From NCBI RefSeq assembly GCF_002959855.1, contig NZ_PPDB01000001.1, positions 248,001 to 312,000 of the forward strand: a stretch of 64,000 bases of DNA, in the 5' to 3' direction. The translations under genes and the position numbers were made by a program. This stretch comes from Veillonella denticariosi JCM 15641. GTDB taxonomy: Bacteria; Bacillota; Negativicutes; Veillonellales; Veillonellaceae. The notes beneath the pieces are model-generated. The model saw only the letters and a program-made list of their open reading frames with translations, did not search any database and was not told where the DNA came from. Below, piece after piece: positions 18,170-25,299 of this stretch (positions are counted from its first letter, which is position 1; every line of letters starts with the position of its first letter).

Positions 18170-19147
18170 ATGGATACTAAAATTGCCTTAATCGCTACCG
18201 GAGGTACTATTGCCGGTCAAGGAGCGTCAGATACGGATTTGACAGGGTATACACCGGGGGTTTTAGGACTTGATGAAATCCTTGCCTCTGTACCGGGTAC
18301 AAAACCGTATGGCCCTTATGCATATACGCAGTTCAGCAATATTGAAAGTTCGGATATTACCGTTAAAGACTGGATTAAATTGGCAAAAGTGGTGCAGCGT
18401 CTGGTAAACCGGGATGATATCAGCGGGGTTGTTATCACACATGGTACGGACAGCATGGAGGAAACGGCGTATTTCCTCAATTTGACTGTACATACGGATA
18501 AACCTGTTGTGATTACCGGTTCCATGCGACCGGCAGGGGCTATCAGTGCTGATGGACCTATTAATCTGTTGCAGGCCATTCAGGTTGCACGCACGTCGGA
18601 ATCTATAGGTAAAGGTGTTTTAGTCGTACTCAACGGATATATTGACGGTGCTCGTGACGTGTCAAAGCGGAATACGACCAATGTAGCAACCTTTGACAGT
18701 CCGTTAGTGGGGCATCTGGGCATAGTTCAGGATGGTAAGGCATATTATTATAGAACGTCTACGCGTCGTCATACGAATCAATCTATATTTGATGTGACCG
18801 ATTGTGAAGAATTGCCGCGCGTGGTTATCTTGACTTGCTATGGCGGCATGGATGATATGGTGCCGCTCAGCGTGGTTGCGACTAATCCGGACGGACTCAT
18901 TCTGGTCGGTCTCGGACATGGTACGATTCCTCAAAATGTGCGGCAGATTACGCAAAACCTGTCCTTTCCGATTGTGCGTGCGTCCAGGACGGGCAGCGGA
19001 ATGGTATCCGCCGTGCCGCAAGATGCAGTGGCAGGTTATTTGGTGAGTGACACTTTGAGTCCACAAAAGGCACGTATCTTATTGATGTTAGGTCTTACGA
19101 AAACAAAACACCTGAAAACATTACAAGAATATTTTCATGAATATTAA
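18170..19147 (+). CDS. L-asparaginase
   Basis: A 325-residue asparaginase/glutaminase-family enzyme releasing ammonia from asparagine. Both catalytic threonine motifs are present: ATGGTIAG (Thr13) and VITHGTDSMEET, followed by TGSMRPA. No signal peptide is seen, so it is cytosolic, although its length and motifs resemble the exported type. The ATG at 18170 has GGAGG 6 nt upstream; the in-frame ATG at 18131 overlaps nadE and lacks a ribosome site. It is the last gene of pncB-nadE-asparaginase and is followed by a good terminator. Confidence 0.92.
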   Translation: MDTKIALIATGGTIAGQGASDTDLTGYTPGVLGLDEILASVPGTKPYGPYAYTQFSNIESSDITVKDWIKLAKVVQRLVNRDDISGVVITHGTDSMEETAYFLNLTVHTDKPVVITGSMRPAGAISADGPINLLQAIQVARTSESIGKGVLVVLNGYIDGARDVSKRNTTNVATFDSPLVGHLGIVQDGKAYYYRTSTRRHTNQSIFDVTDCEELPRVVILTCYGGMDDMVPLSVVATNPDGLILVGLGHGTIPQNVRQITQNLSFPIVRASRTGSGMVSAVPQDAVAGYLVSDTLSPQKARILLMLGLTKTKHLKTLQEYFHEY

Positions 19148-19200
19148 TTTGAAATTCATTTTATAGATTCATAATATATCTGACAGTTTTATATGCAATA

Positions 19201-19237
19201 AACCGTACATCTCAATCGCCTAGATGTACGGTTTTTT
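19201..19237 (+). terminator. Terminator of the pncB-nadE-asparaginase operon
   Basis: AACCGTACATCT pairs perfectly with AGATGTACGGTT around a 9-nt loop, followed by TTTT. Confidence 0.9.
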
Positions 19238-19265
19238 CTTAGTATATATTCAGTTGGTTTGATGT

Positions 19266-19345
19266 ATTCATGAATTGCCTGCAGTTGTTTATAAATTCAC
19301 CTTCAGTTATTCATGAATCTATCTTCAGTTATTCGTTAATCGGAA
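19266..19345 (-). repeat. Degenerate 22-bp tandem repeats at the 3' end of cbiZ
   Basis: Three units of 22 bp (19280-19301, 19302-19323, 19324-19345) share TTCAGTTATTC. With an extra partial unit before them, they place short palindromes (ATTCATGAAT twice, TTTATAAA once) and a decayed ATTCGTTAAT at spacings of 21-22 bp. The last unit covers the cbiZ stop codon, so the array is mostly the 3' untranslated region of that gene. Confidence 0.75.
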
Positions 19346-20127
19346 TTAGTAGAAATTAAATCCGTTCCGTTCTGTAAGGCTCGTTGCACGCCTACGTAGA
19401 CGGCTTTGGCCAAGGTGTCGCCAAAGAGCGAAAAGGATCCCGCATCGGTTAAAATATCTCCGTTTGTATCGATGGTGAGAATGATTCCGTCTGTTGACGT
19501 GCCTGTAGCGGAGGTAAAATGTTCTTGCGTAATGGCATCCGGTATATCTTCGTTGATAAATGGATGGCGACGTACGCTTTCTATGCGCCAATCCTGTATA
19601 GCTGCCGTCTTGGCTTCGGTGATGGTCATGATCGCTTTTACCATGGCGCTATCCGTCAGCGCCTTGTTTGTAAAAATCAGGATATTAATTGTTCCGGGCG
19701 TTGTGAATACGCCGTTTTTTTCTTCGTAGCAATATCCTGTGCCTGCGCGGTGGGCCGTTTTGTCATACCCGGCGGTTACGATTGTTTCGACGATGGTGTC
19801 GCGTTCCTCTATTTTTGCATACGCGTGGTAAATCATATCGGCCGACGTGAGCAGCGCGGTACTGAAATGGACGGGTGTGTCGATATGTTCGAATTCACGG
19901 GCTAAATAATTTGATACGGATCCGCCGGGCAAATCCTTTTCTGTTTCGATCTGGTATGTCAGTTGCTGATTCCGTACGGCCAATGTATGATGAAAACCGC
20001 CGTTTAAGTGCCCGCTAGATAGGGAATAGTGAATGTCATCGAATAAAACGGTTACTGAATTGATTTCTTTTGTTATGTGACCACCTGTGGCGAGTTTGTC
20101 CGGTGCTTCGTATGGATTGGTAAACAT
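19336..20127 (-). CDS. cbiZ: Adenosylcobinamide amidohydrolase
   Basis: A 263-residue CbiZ-family enzyme, which removes the aminopropanol side chain of (pseudo)cobinamide so that the corrinoid can be rebuilt. Family patterns visible are IVTAGYDKTAHRAG, GTINILIFTNKALTDSAMVKA, TEAKTAA and the near-terminal ATGTSTDGI. It is a lone gene; no cobalamin riboswitch or B12 genes adjoin it. The ATG follows AGGGAG. The terminal residues are encoded inside a degenerate 22-bp repeat. QueG, a cobalamin-dependent enzyme, is encoded 3 kb away. Confidence 0.85.
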   Translation of the reverse strand: MFTNPYEAPDKLATGGHITKEINSVTVLFDDIHYSLSSGHLNGGFHHTLAVRNQQLTYQIETEKDLPGGSVSNYLAREFEHIDTPVHFSTALLTSADMIYHAYAKIEERDTIVETIVTAGYDKTAHRAGTGYCYEEKNGVFTTPGTINILIFTNKALTDSAMVKAIMTITEAKTAAIQDWRIESVRRHPFINEDIPDAITQEHFTSATGTSTDGIILTIDTNGDILTDAGSFSLFGDTLAKAVYVGVQRALQNGTDLISTNSD

Positions 20128-20350
20128 GGTGGGCTCCCTGTAGTTTCATAATCATTTGAAATTGTGTATTATAAATGATATATTAAGTAGATATTATTTT
20201 TAAATAGACATATTTAAGTTAAATGAAAGATAATTTATTTGGATATGTATATTAATAGTTATGATTATATGAATATTTTATTATATGTGGCATTATATCA
20301 TACTTTTACAATAAGTTTGGTATACTAAACGATAGATTAAGGAGATTTGT

Positions 20351-21271
20351 ATGACTGACGTTTGGATGACATTATCATCATTGGTGTTTCATGATGAAAG
20401 TACGATTTTACATCTAAAGGACTGGTTTTTTAATCAGGCCGGAAATATTCTGATAGCCCTTATTGTATTTTTGGTAGGTCGTTATATAATTCATTGGATC
20501 CAGCGCGTGGCGGAGCGTGTTATGACGCGTGCCGATTATGACCCGGCGGCGATGAGCTTTGTCAGCCAGATGGTTTATTATGTGTTATTGGTGGGACTCA
20601 TTTTGATTTGTATTAATCAACTCGGCGTTCCTACGACGAACTTTATTGCCGCTTTCGGTGCCTTCGGTTTAGGTATCGGCTTGGCGTTGCAGAATAACTT
20701 GGCAAACTTAGCATCGGGGCTTCTGATTTTACTGTTCAAACCGTTTCGTGCGGGACACTACATTTCTGTAGGAGATATTGAGGGGAATGTACAGGCTATT
20801 CAGTTCATGAATACCATCATCATTACAAAGGATCAAAAACGCGTGTATATTCCGAATTCCCAGATGACATCGCAACCGGTAACGAATTTTTCGTATATGC
20901 GTGAGCGTATGATTCCTTTTGTATTTGATATTAGCTACAACAATAATCATCATGATGCTATTCAACTTTTAAAAGATATTTTTTCTGCAGATAAACGTAT
21001 TCTTAACAGCAAATCTATGGAAATCGGCATCAAGGAATTTGGTAACAACTCCGTTCGTATAGCCGCTTTCGCTCGTGTTAACACCAGCAATTATCTTGAT
21101 GTATTTTATGATATTATGTCCGATGTTAAAGATGCTTTTGATGAACATGGTATCGAAATTCCATATCCGCAACGTGTAGTATATATGCAACATGTAGATT
21201 CATCTGTCGGTGAAAGCGTTAAAATGGTAGGGAAGGGTTCAGACACCAAATCGATGAAAAAAAACAGATGA
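20351..21271 (+). CDS. Small-conductance mechanosensitive channel, MscS family
   Basis: A 306-residue inner-membrane channel that opens under membrane tension to protect against osmotic downshock. Three helices are followed by the conserved pore helix and loop AAFGAFGLGIGLALQNNLAN ... KPFRAGHYI, then the beta domain with YIPNSQM and a C-terminal alpha/beta domain. The length is close to E. coli MscS (286). The tail is lysine-rich. The ATG has AAGGAG upstream. A weak promoter (TATACT near 20322) precedes it. It stands alone. Confidence 0.92.
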   Translation: MTDVWMTLSSLVFHDESTILHLKDWFFNQAGNILIALIVFLVGRYIIHWIQRVAERVMTRADYDPAAMSFVSQMVYYVLLVGLILICINQLGVPTTNFIAAFGAFGLGIGLALQNNLANLASGLLILLFKPFRAGHYISVGDIEGNVQAIQFMNTIIITKDQKRVYIPNSQMTSQPVTNFSYMRERMIPFVFDISYNNNHHDAIQLLKDIFSADKRILNSKSMEIGIKEFGNNSVRIAAFARVNTSNYLDVFYDIMSDVKDAFDEHGIEIPYPQRVVYMQHVDSSVGESVKMVGKGSDTKSMKKNR

Positions 21272-21398
21272 TTCGGGAAAATAAAAGCGGATTTATTGTA
21301 AAGATGATTTTGCAAGAGTATTTAGTTCAATTTCCAGATATAGAATTGTTTTATAATTAACTGTTCTGAAACGATGACTTGAGTAGAAAGAGAGAAGT

Positions 21399-22247
21399 AT
21401 GTTTACGATTATAAAACGAATGGTTTTTACAGCTATCTGCATAGGGGCTTTTTTAGCTGTCACTGCAGGTACAGGCAATACGGCTGCTGCGGCAGCAATT
21501 TCACCACCGTCGACCATCGGTGAGGCGGTAGTCCTCATTGATGCGGATACGAAAGAGGTTTTATTTGCGAAGAATCCTAATAAATGGATGCATCCGGCGA
21601 GTACCACGAAGATGGTGACGCTTTTGACCGCTCTTGAGTTGAAGGGGACTCATCTCGATGAACTGGCGACAATCAGCAACTATGCGACGAGTATGGAGGA
21701 ATCCAACCTGGGTGTACGTGTAGGTGATCAGATTACGTTGGAGGCTGTCCTTGAAGGTATGATGGTTGCCAGCGGCAATGATGCGGCCGTTGTGGTCGCG
21801 GAAAATGTGAGCGGTTCTGTGGAAAAGTTTGCCGCTGATATGAACCGCATCGCCGTGAAGGCGGGCGCGAAGAACAGTCGCTTCCTGAATCCGCATGGAT
21901 TAACACAGGTGGGGCATCACTCTACGGCTCTTGATTTGGCACGTATCGCCGCATACGGAATGAAGTATCAGATGTTCCGCGATAAGGTTGCGAATGATTA
22001 TTATAAGGTGCCGTATCAAAATCGCAACCCTGAGACGATTCGCACGACAAATATTTTTATTCGTAACAAATATCCCGGTGCAAACGGGATTAAGACTGGA
22101 TATACGCAGGCGGCCGGTGAATGTCTAATCGCTTCGGCGACGCGTAACGGACATACCATGATTGTGGTTATGCTCAACGATGATAACCGGTGGAACGAAG
22201 CGATGCAGTTTTTGGATTACGGCTTTAAACTTCGCGGCGTTATATAA
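21399..22247 (+). CDS. D-alanyl-D-alanine carboxypeptidase (PBP5 family, short form)
   Basis: A 282-residue penicillin-binding protein of the S11 family that trims peptidoglycan stem peptides. A signal peptide covers about residues 1-33. The three active-site motifs are in place: STTK (68-71), SGN (126-128) and KTG (233-235). The protein ends soon after the catalytic domain. The PBP5 C-terminal beta domain and amphipathic membrane anchor are missing, so it is probably a free periplasmic enzyme like E. coli PBP7 or short DacA forms. It is a single gene. Confidence 0.93.
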   Translation: MFTIIKRMVFTAICIGAFLAVTAGTGNTAAAAAISPPSTIGEAVVLIDADTKEVLFAKNPNKWMHPASTTKMVTLLTALELKGTHLDELATISNYATSMEESNLGVRVGDQITLEAVLEGMMVASGNDAAVVVAENVSGSVEKFAADMNRIAVKAGAKNSRFLNPHGLTQVGHHSTALDLARIAAYGMKYQMFRDKVANDYYKVPYQNRNPETIRTTNIFIRNKYPGANGIKTGYTQAAGECLIASATRNGHTMIVVMLNDDNRWNEAMQFLDYGFKLRGVI

Positions 22248-22391
22248 TGATGTAATTAAAGCCGGATAATTATTTATATAGGCGTGTAATTTTTTATATA
22301 GTTAGTAGGCCTATAATTATTAATGTCTAGTTGTGTCTTTACTGATTTATTGTCGCAGATGTAAAGTAGATCCTATAATGTAGGAGGATGT

Positions 22392-22982
22392 ATGAGTTCG
22401 TTTTTTGCATTTTTAAAACGCATGCGTTTCATCAATCGATGGAGTCTCATGCGCAATACGGAAACGGAAAATATTCAGGAGCATAGCTTAGAAGTGGCTA
22501 TGGTGGCTCATAATTTGGCGGCTTTAAAAAATGAATACTTCGGTGGCGAGTTAGATATCAACAAGGTGGCTGTTATCGCCATGTATCACGAAGTGAGTGA
22601 AATCTTCACTGGTGATATGCCGACACCGATTAAATATTTCGATCCCAAACTGCGTGCACTGTATGGTGAAATTGAAACATTGGCGCAGGAGAAAATGCTG
22701 ACCACGTTGCCGGAACAATTACAATCCGTGTATCGTCCGATTATCGTCGATGCCGAATCCAGCCCTGAATGGATTATTGTGAAAGCAGCGGATATTATTT
22801 CGGCATATATGAAATGCGTAACCGAGTTAAAAGCGGGAAATGATGAATTCAAGGAAGCTCATGATACGATTCTTGTAAAGCTAAAAAATCTAAATATGCC
22901 TGAAGTCGATATGTTTCTTGAACTCTATCTGCCGGCATTAGGAAAGTCGTTGGATGAGCTGAATTATTACGAAATTAAATAA
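22392..22982 (+). CDS. YfbR-like HD-domain 5'-deoxynucleotidase
   Basis: A 196-residue protein aligned by eye with YfbR, which dephosphorylates deoxynucleoside monophosphates. Shared patterns: RWSLMRNTETENIQEHSLEVA, TGDMPTPIKY and KAADIISAY. One oddity is that the metal-binding His-Asp pair reads His-Glu here (MYHEVSE, His66-Glu67), a conservative change that might alter metal choice or simply be a lineage variant. The ATG follows GTAGGAGG. It ends at a strong hairpin shared with queG. Confidence 0.85.
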   Translation: MSSFFAFLKRMRFINRWSLMRNTETENIQEHSLEVAMVAHNLAALKNEYFGGELDINKVAVIAMYHEVSEIFTGDMPTPIKYFDPKLRALYGEIETLAQEKMLTTLPEQLQSVYRPIIVDAESSPEWIIVKAADIISAYMKCVTELKAGNDEFKEAHDTILVKLKNLNMPEVDMFLELYLPALGKSLDELNYYEIK

Positions 22983-22996
22983 GGTGTATCCATATA

Positions 22997-23037
22997 GTAA
23001 AGACCGTATCGGACTTATTGGCCGATACGGTCTTTAT
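22997..23037. terminator. Bidirectional terminator, yfbR-like gene and queG
   Basis: TAAAGACCGTATCGG and CCGATACGGTCTTTA form a perfect 15-bp stem with an 8- to 9-nt loop between the two convergent genes; the stem base is A/T-rich on both sides. It overlaps the 3' end of queG. Confidence 0.85.
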
Positions 23038-23917
23038 GTTTTTTGGAATCGATGATTTCATGATTTCGAATAAGAATTTTCTTTCCGCGCCATGAGAATG
23101 CACGATGGCCGAATTTTGCTTTGAACTCCTTGTTGGTTAAAGATTTGAGTTCCGATGTATCGACTACAGGTTCAATAGATTGGAATTCCACGATCGGTGT
23201 GGTGGGGAGATTCTTATTGTGCGGACATACTTCTTGACATACATCACAACCGAATATGAGAGGCGTTTTGCCGATAATAGCCCGTTCTGTATCGGTAAGA
23301 TCTCCCTTTTTTTGCGTTAAGTAGCTTTTACATGTGGCATAGCTGAACCCATTATTTCCTAAACATTGCCCAAGACAGGACGTGATACATCGATTACAGC
23401 CGATGCAGGACTCCGTTGAGGGCATATCCGGTTCCAGTTTCAGTGTGGTGAGTACCGTGCCGATGACGATATAGGATCCCCAGGTGGGATTGATAAAGCA
23501 TTTGTTCCTGCCGTAAAAGCCGAGTCCCGCCAGATATGCCATGTATCGGTCCGCTAAGGGGGACGTATCGCAGTGAATAGAAAACTGTGCGGACGGTTCT
23601 AATATGCTCAGTTCGTTGACAAGTCGTGTCAAATAGTCGTTTATGACCAGGTGATAGTCTTTTGCCCATGTATAACGTGATACATTGGCAGGCCCTGTAT
23701 AGTTTACATAATAGGGGAATAAGCATACGATGGCACTATGGGGCTCAAAATCTTTGGGACCCCTTGTACGCTCCGCAACATCTGCTGCGGTAAAAGGACA
23801 TGGATTGCTTTCATAGAGAATATTTTTGGCATCGGCTGGAAGCGGCCACGGAGCGATTCCTACGATTGGAATATGTAATTCTTTGCAAATTTTTTGTAAA
23901 TTTATAGAGTTAATCAT
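23015..23917 (-). CDS. queG: Epoxyqueuosine reductase
   Basis: A 300-residue cobalamin- and iron-sulfur-dependent enzyme for the last step of queuosine synthesis in tRNA. The catalytic aspartate is in CDTSPLADR (Asp117). Ferredoxin-like cysteines start at 171 (CIGCNRC) and continue in CDVCQEVCPHN (224-231), giving the two [4Fe-4S] clusters. It is somewhat shorter than E. coli QueG (379) because it lacks the C-terminal HEAT-like repeats, as in many Firmicute versions. The chosen ATG has only a distant AAGGA, so the exact start is less sure. It is divergent from the molybdenum hydroxylase operon. Confidence 0.92.
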   Translation of the reverse strand: MINSINLQKICKELHIPIVGIAPWPLPADAKNILYESNPCPFTAADVAERTRGPKDFEPHSAIVCLFPYYVNYTGPANVSRYTWAKDYHLVINDYLTRLVNELSILEPSAQFSIHCDTSPLADRYMAYLAGLGFYGRNKCFINPTWGSYIVIGTVLTTLKLEPDMPSTESCIGCNRCITSCLGQCLGNNGFSYATCKSYLTQKKGDLTDTERAIIGKTPLIFGCDVCQEVCPHNKNLPTTPIVEFQSIEPVVDTSELKSLTNKEFKAKFGHRAFSWRGKKILIRNHEIIDSKKHKDRIGQ

Positions 23918-23989
23918 AGATTTAGTGGCGAATCCTTGATAGAATAAATATATATAGACGAGATGATTCCATAGGTCATCCTCGAGTTT

Positions 23990-24019
23990 GGCGACTGCCG
24001 TGCTCGCTAGGCTGTCGCT
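23990..24019 (+). other. Hairpin in the leader of the molybdenum hydroxylase operon
   Basis: GGCGACTGCC and GGCTGTCGCT pair over 10 positions with one mismatch and a 10-nt loop, about 45 nt before the first start codon. There is no T-run, so it is not a plain terminator. It does not match the Moco riboswitch features I know. Confidence 0.4.
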
Positions 24020-24061
24020 TCTTGTAGTTTTAGTATTAGTATACCATTGAGAGGACAGGTT

Positions 24062-24847
24062 ATGTTAGCATTTATGAAGGTTTTACAACCGAAGACGGTG
24101 GAAGAGGCTTATGAATTAGCCGTAAAAAACAAGACTGCTCCTATGCTGGCGGGCGGTTGCTGGTTGCGTTTAGGTCGTCGTACGTGGCCTGCTGTCATTG
24201 ATATGGCAGGTCTTGACCTACTACGCTATGTGAAAGAAGAAGATAACGAATTTGTTATCGGTGCCATGGCTACACAAGGAGATGTGGAGCGTTTTGAACC
24301 GTTACAAAAATTTTGTGGCGGTGTTGTAGTAAAAGGTGTAAAGGAAATTCTTGGAATTCAGTTTCGCAATATGGCCACTATGGGCGGGTCTGTTGCAAGT
24401 AAATTTGGATTTTCCGATATTATCCCCGCATTGTTGGCGGTTCATGCGGATATCGTCACCTTTAAAGGTGGACGTATGTCTATGCAGGACTATATGAATT
24501 ATAGGGAGCGAGATATTCTCGTAGAAATTCGTATTCCTAAGGTAGAGGTATCTGTTGCCATCGAGGCATTGCGTATTTCCCGCGGAGATTTTCCAATCTT
24601 GACGGGAGCCATTCGCCGTGATGATAAAGGCGTTGAATTGTATATCGGCACGAGACCGGGCGTCCCTCAGTTAGCACCTAAAGCGAGTGCGGTGCTTTCA
24701 GAAAAAGGCGCAGCCGGCGTAAAAGAAGCGGCATTGCTCGCCTCGGAAGAATTAGTATACCAGAAGAATTCACATGCATCCAAGGAATATCGTATGGAAA
24801 TGGTGAAAGCTATGGTTCAGCGTTTGTCCGGGGAGGTGCTGCAATAA
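24062..24847 (+). CDS. Molybdenum hydroxylase FAD-binding subunit
   Basis: A 261-residue medium subunit of the xanthine dehydrogenase family, passing electrons from the iron-sulfur clusters to FAD. The FAD-binding loop appears at PMLAGGCWLRLG, with GIQFRNMATMGGSVAS and FSDIIPALLAVHAD typical of the FAD_binding_5 and CO-dehydrogenase flavoprotein domains. The ATG at 24062 has GAGAGGACAGG upstream; the in-frame TTG at 24047 is less likely. Its stop overlaps the next ATG by one base. It is the first gene of a run of eight or nine genes for a molybdenum hydroxylase and its maturation. Confidence 0.92.
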   Translation: MLAFMKVLQPKTVEEAYELAVKNKTAPMLAGGCWLRLGRRTWPAVIDMAGLDLLRYVKEEDNEFVIGAMATQGDVERFEPLQKFCGGVVVKGVKEILGIQFRNMATMGGSVASKFGFSDIIPALLAVHADIVTFKGGRMSMQDYMNYRERDILVEIRIPKVEVSVAIEALRISRGDFPILTGAIRRDDKGVELYIGTRPGVPQLAPKASAVLSEKGAAGVKEAALLASEELVYQKNSHASKEYRMEMVKAMVQRLSGEVLQ

Positions 24848-25299
24848 TGGAATTGTTACTAAATATCAATAATAAAAACGTTACTGTTAATGTAGCGACT
24901 GATGAAATGTTGCTAGATACATTGCGCAATCTAGGTTATTTCAGCGTACGTTGCGGCTGTGATACGACGAATTGCGGACTGTGTACCGTATGGGTGGATG
25001 ATGAAATCACCTTGTCCTGTGCATATCCTACATTCCGTGCATCGGGACATAAAATTACCACATTGGAAGGTTTGCAGGAAGAGGCCGAACTGTTGGCATC
25101 CTGTCTTGCCAGTGAAGGGGCGGATCAATGTGGTTTCTGCACGACGGGTATGATGATGAGTGCGATTGCTTTGAAACGTAGAAATCCAAAGGCTAATGAT
25201 GATGAAATTCGCGAATATCTCATCGGCAATCTTTGCCGCTGTACCGGTTATGAAGCACAACTTCGAGGGGTTCGTAAATTCTTAGAAGGAGGTCTATGA
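24847..25299 (+). CDS. Molybdenum hydroxylase [2Fe-2S] subunit
   Basis: A 150-residue small subunit with two [2Fe-2S] domains. The plant-ferredoxin-like domain has Cys38-x4-Cys43-x2-Cys46 and Cys58. The helical domain has CGFCTTGMMM and CRCTGY. The length is standard. It overlaps the FAD subunit gene by one base and the large subunit gene by four (ATGA), so the three are translated in a fixed order and should form a heterotrimer or its dimer. Confidence 0.95.
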   Translation: MELLLNINNKNVTVNVATDEMLLDTLRNLGYFSVRCGCDTTNCGLCTVWVDDEITLSCAYPTFRASGHKITTLEGLQEEAELLASCLASEGADQCGFCTTGMMMSAIALKRRNPKANDDEIREYLIGNLCRCTGYEAQLRGVRKFLEGGL

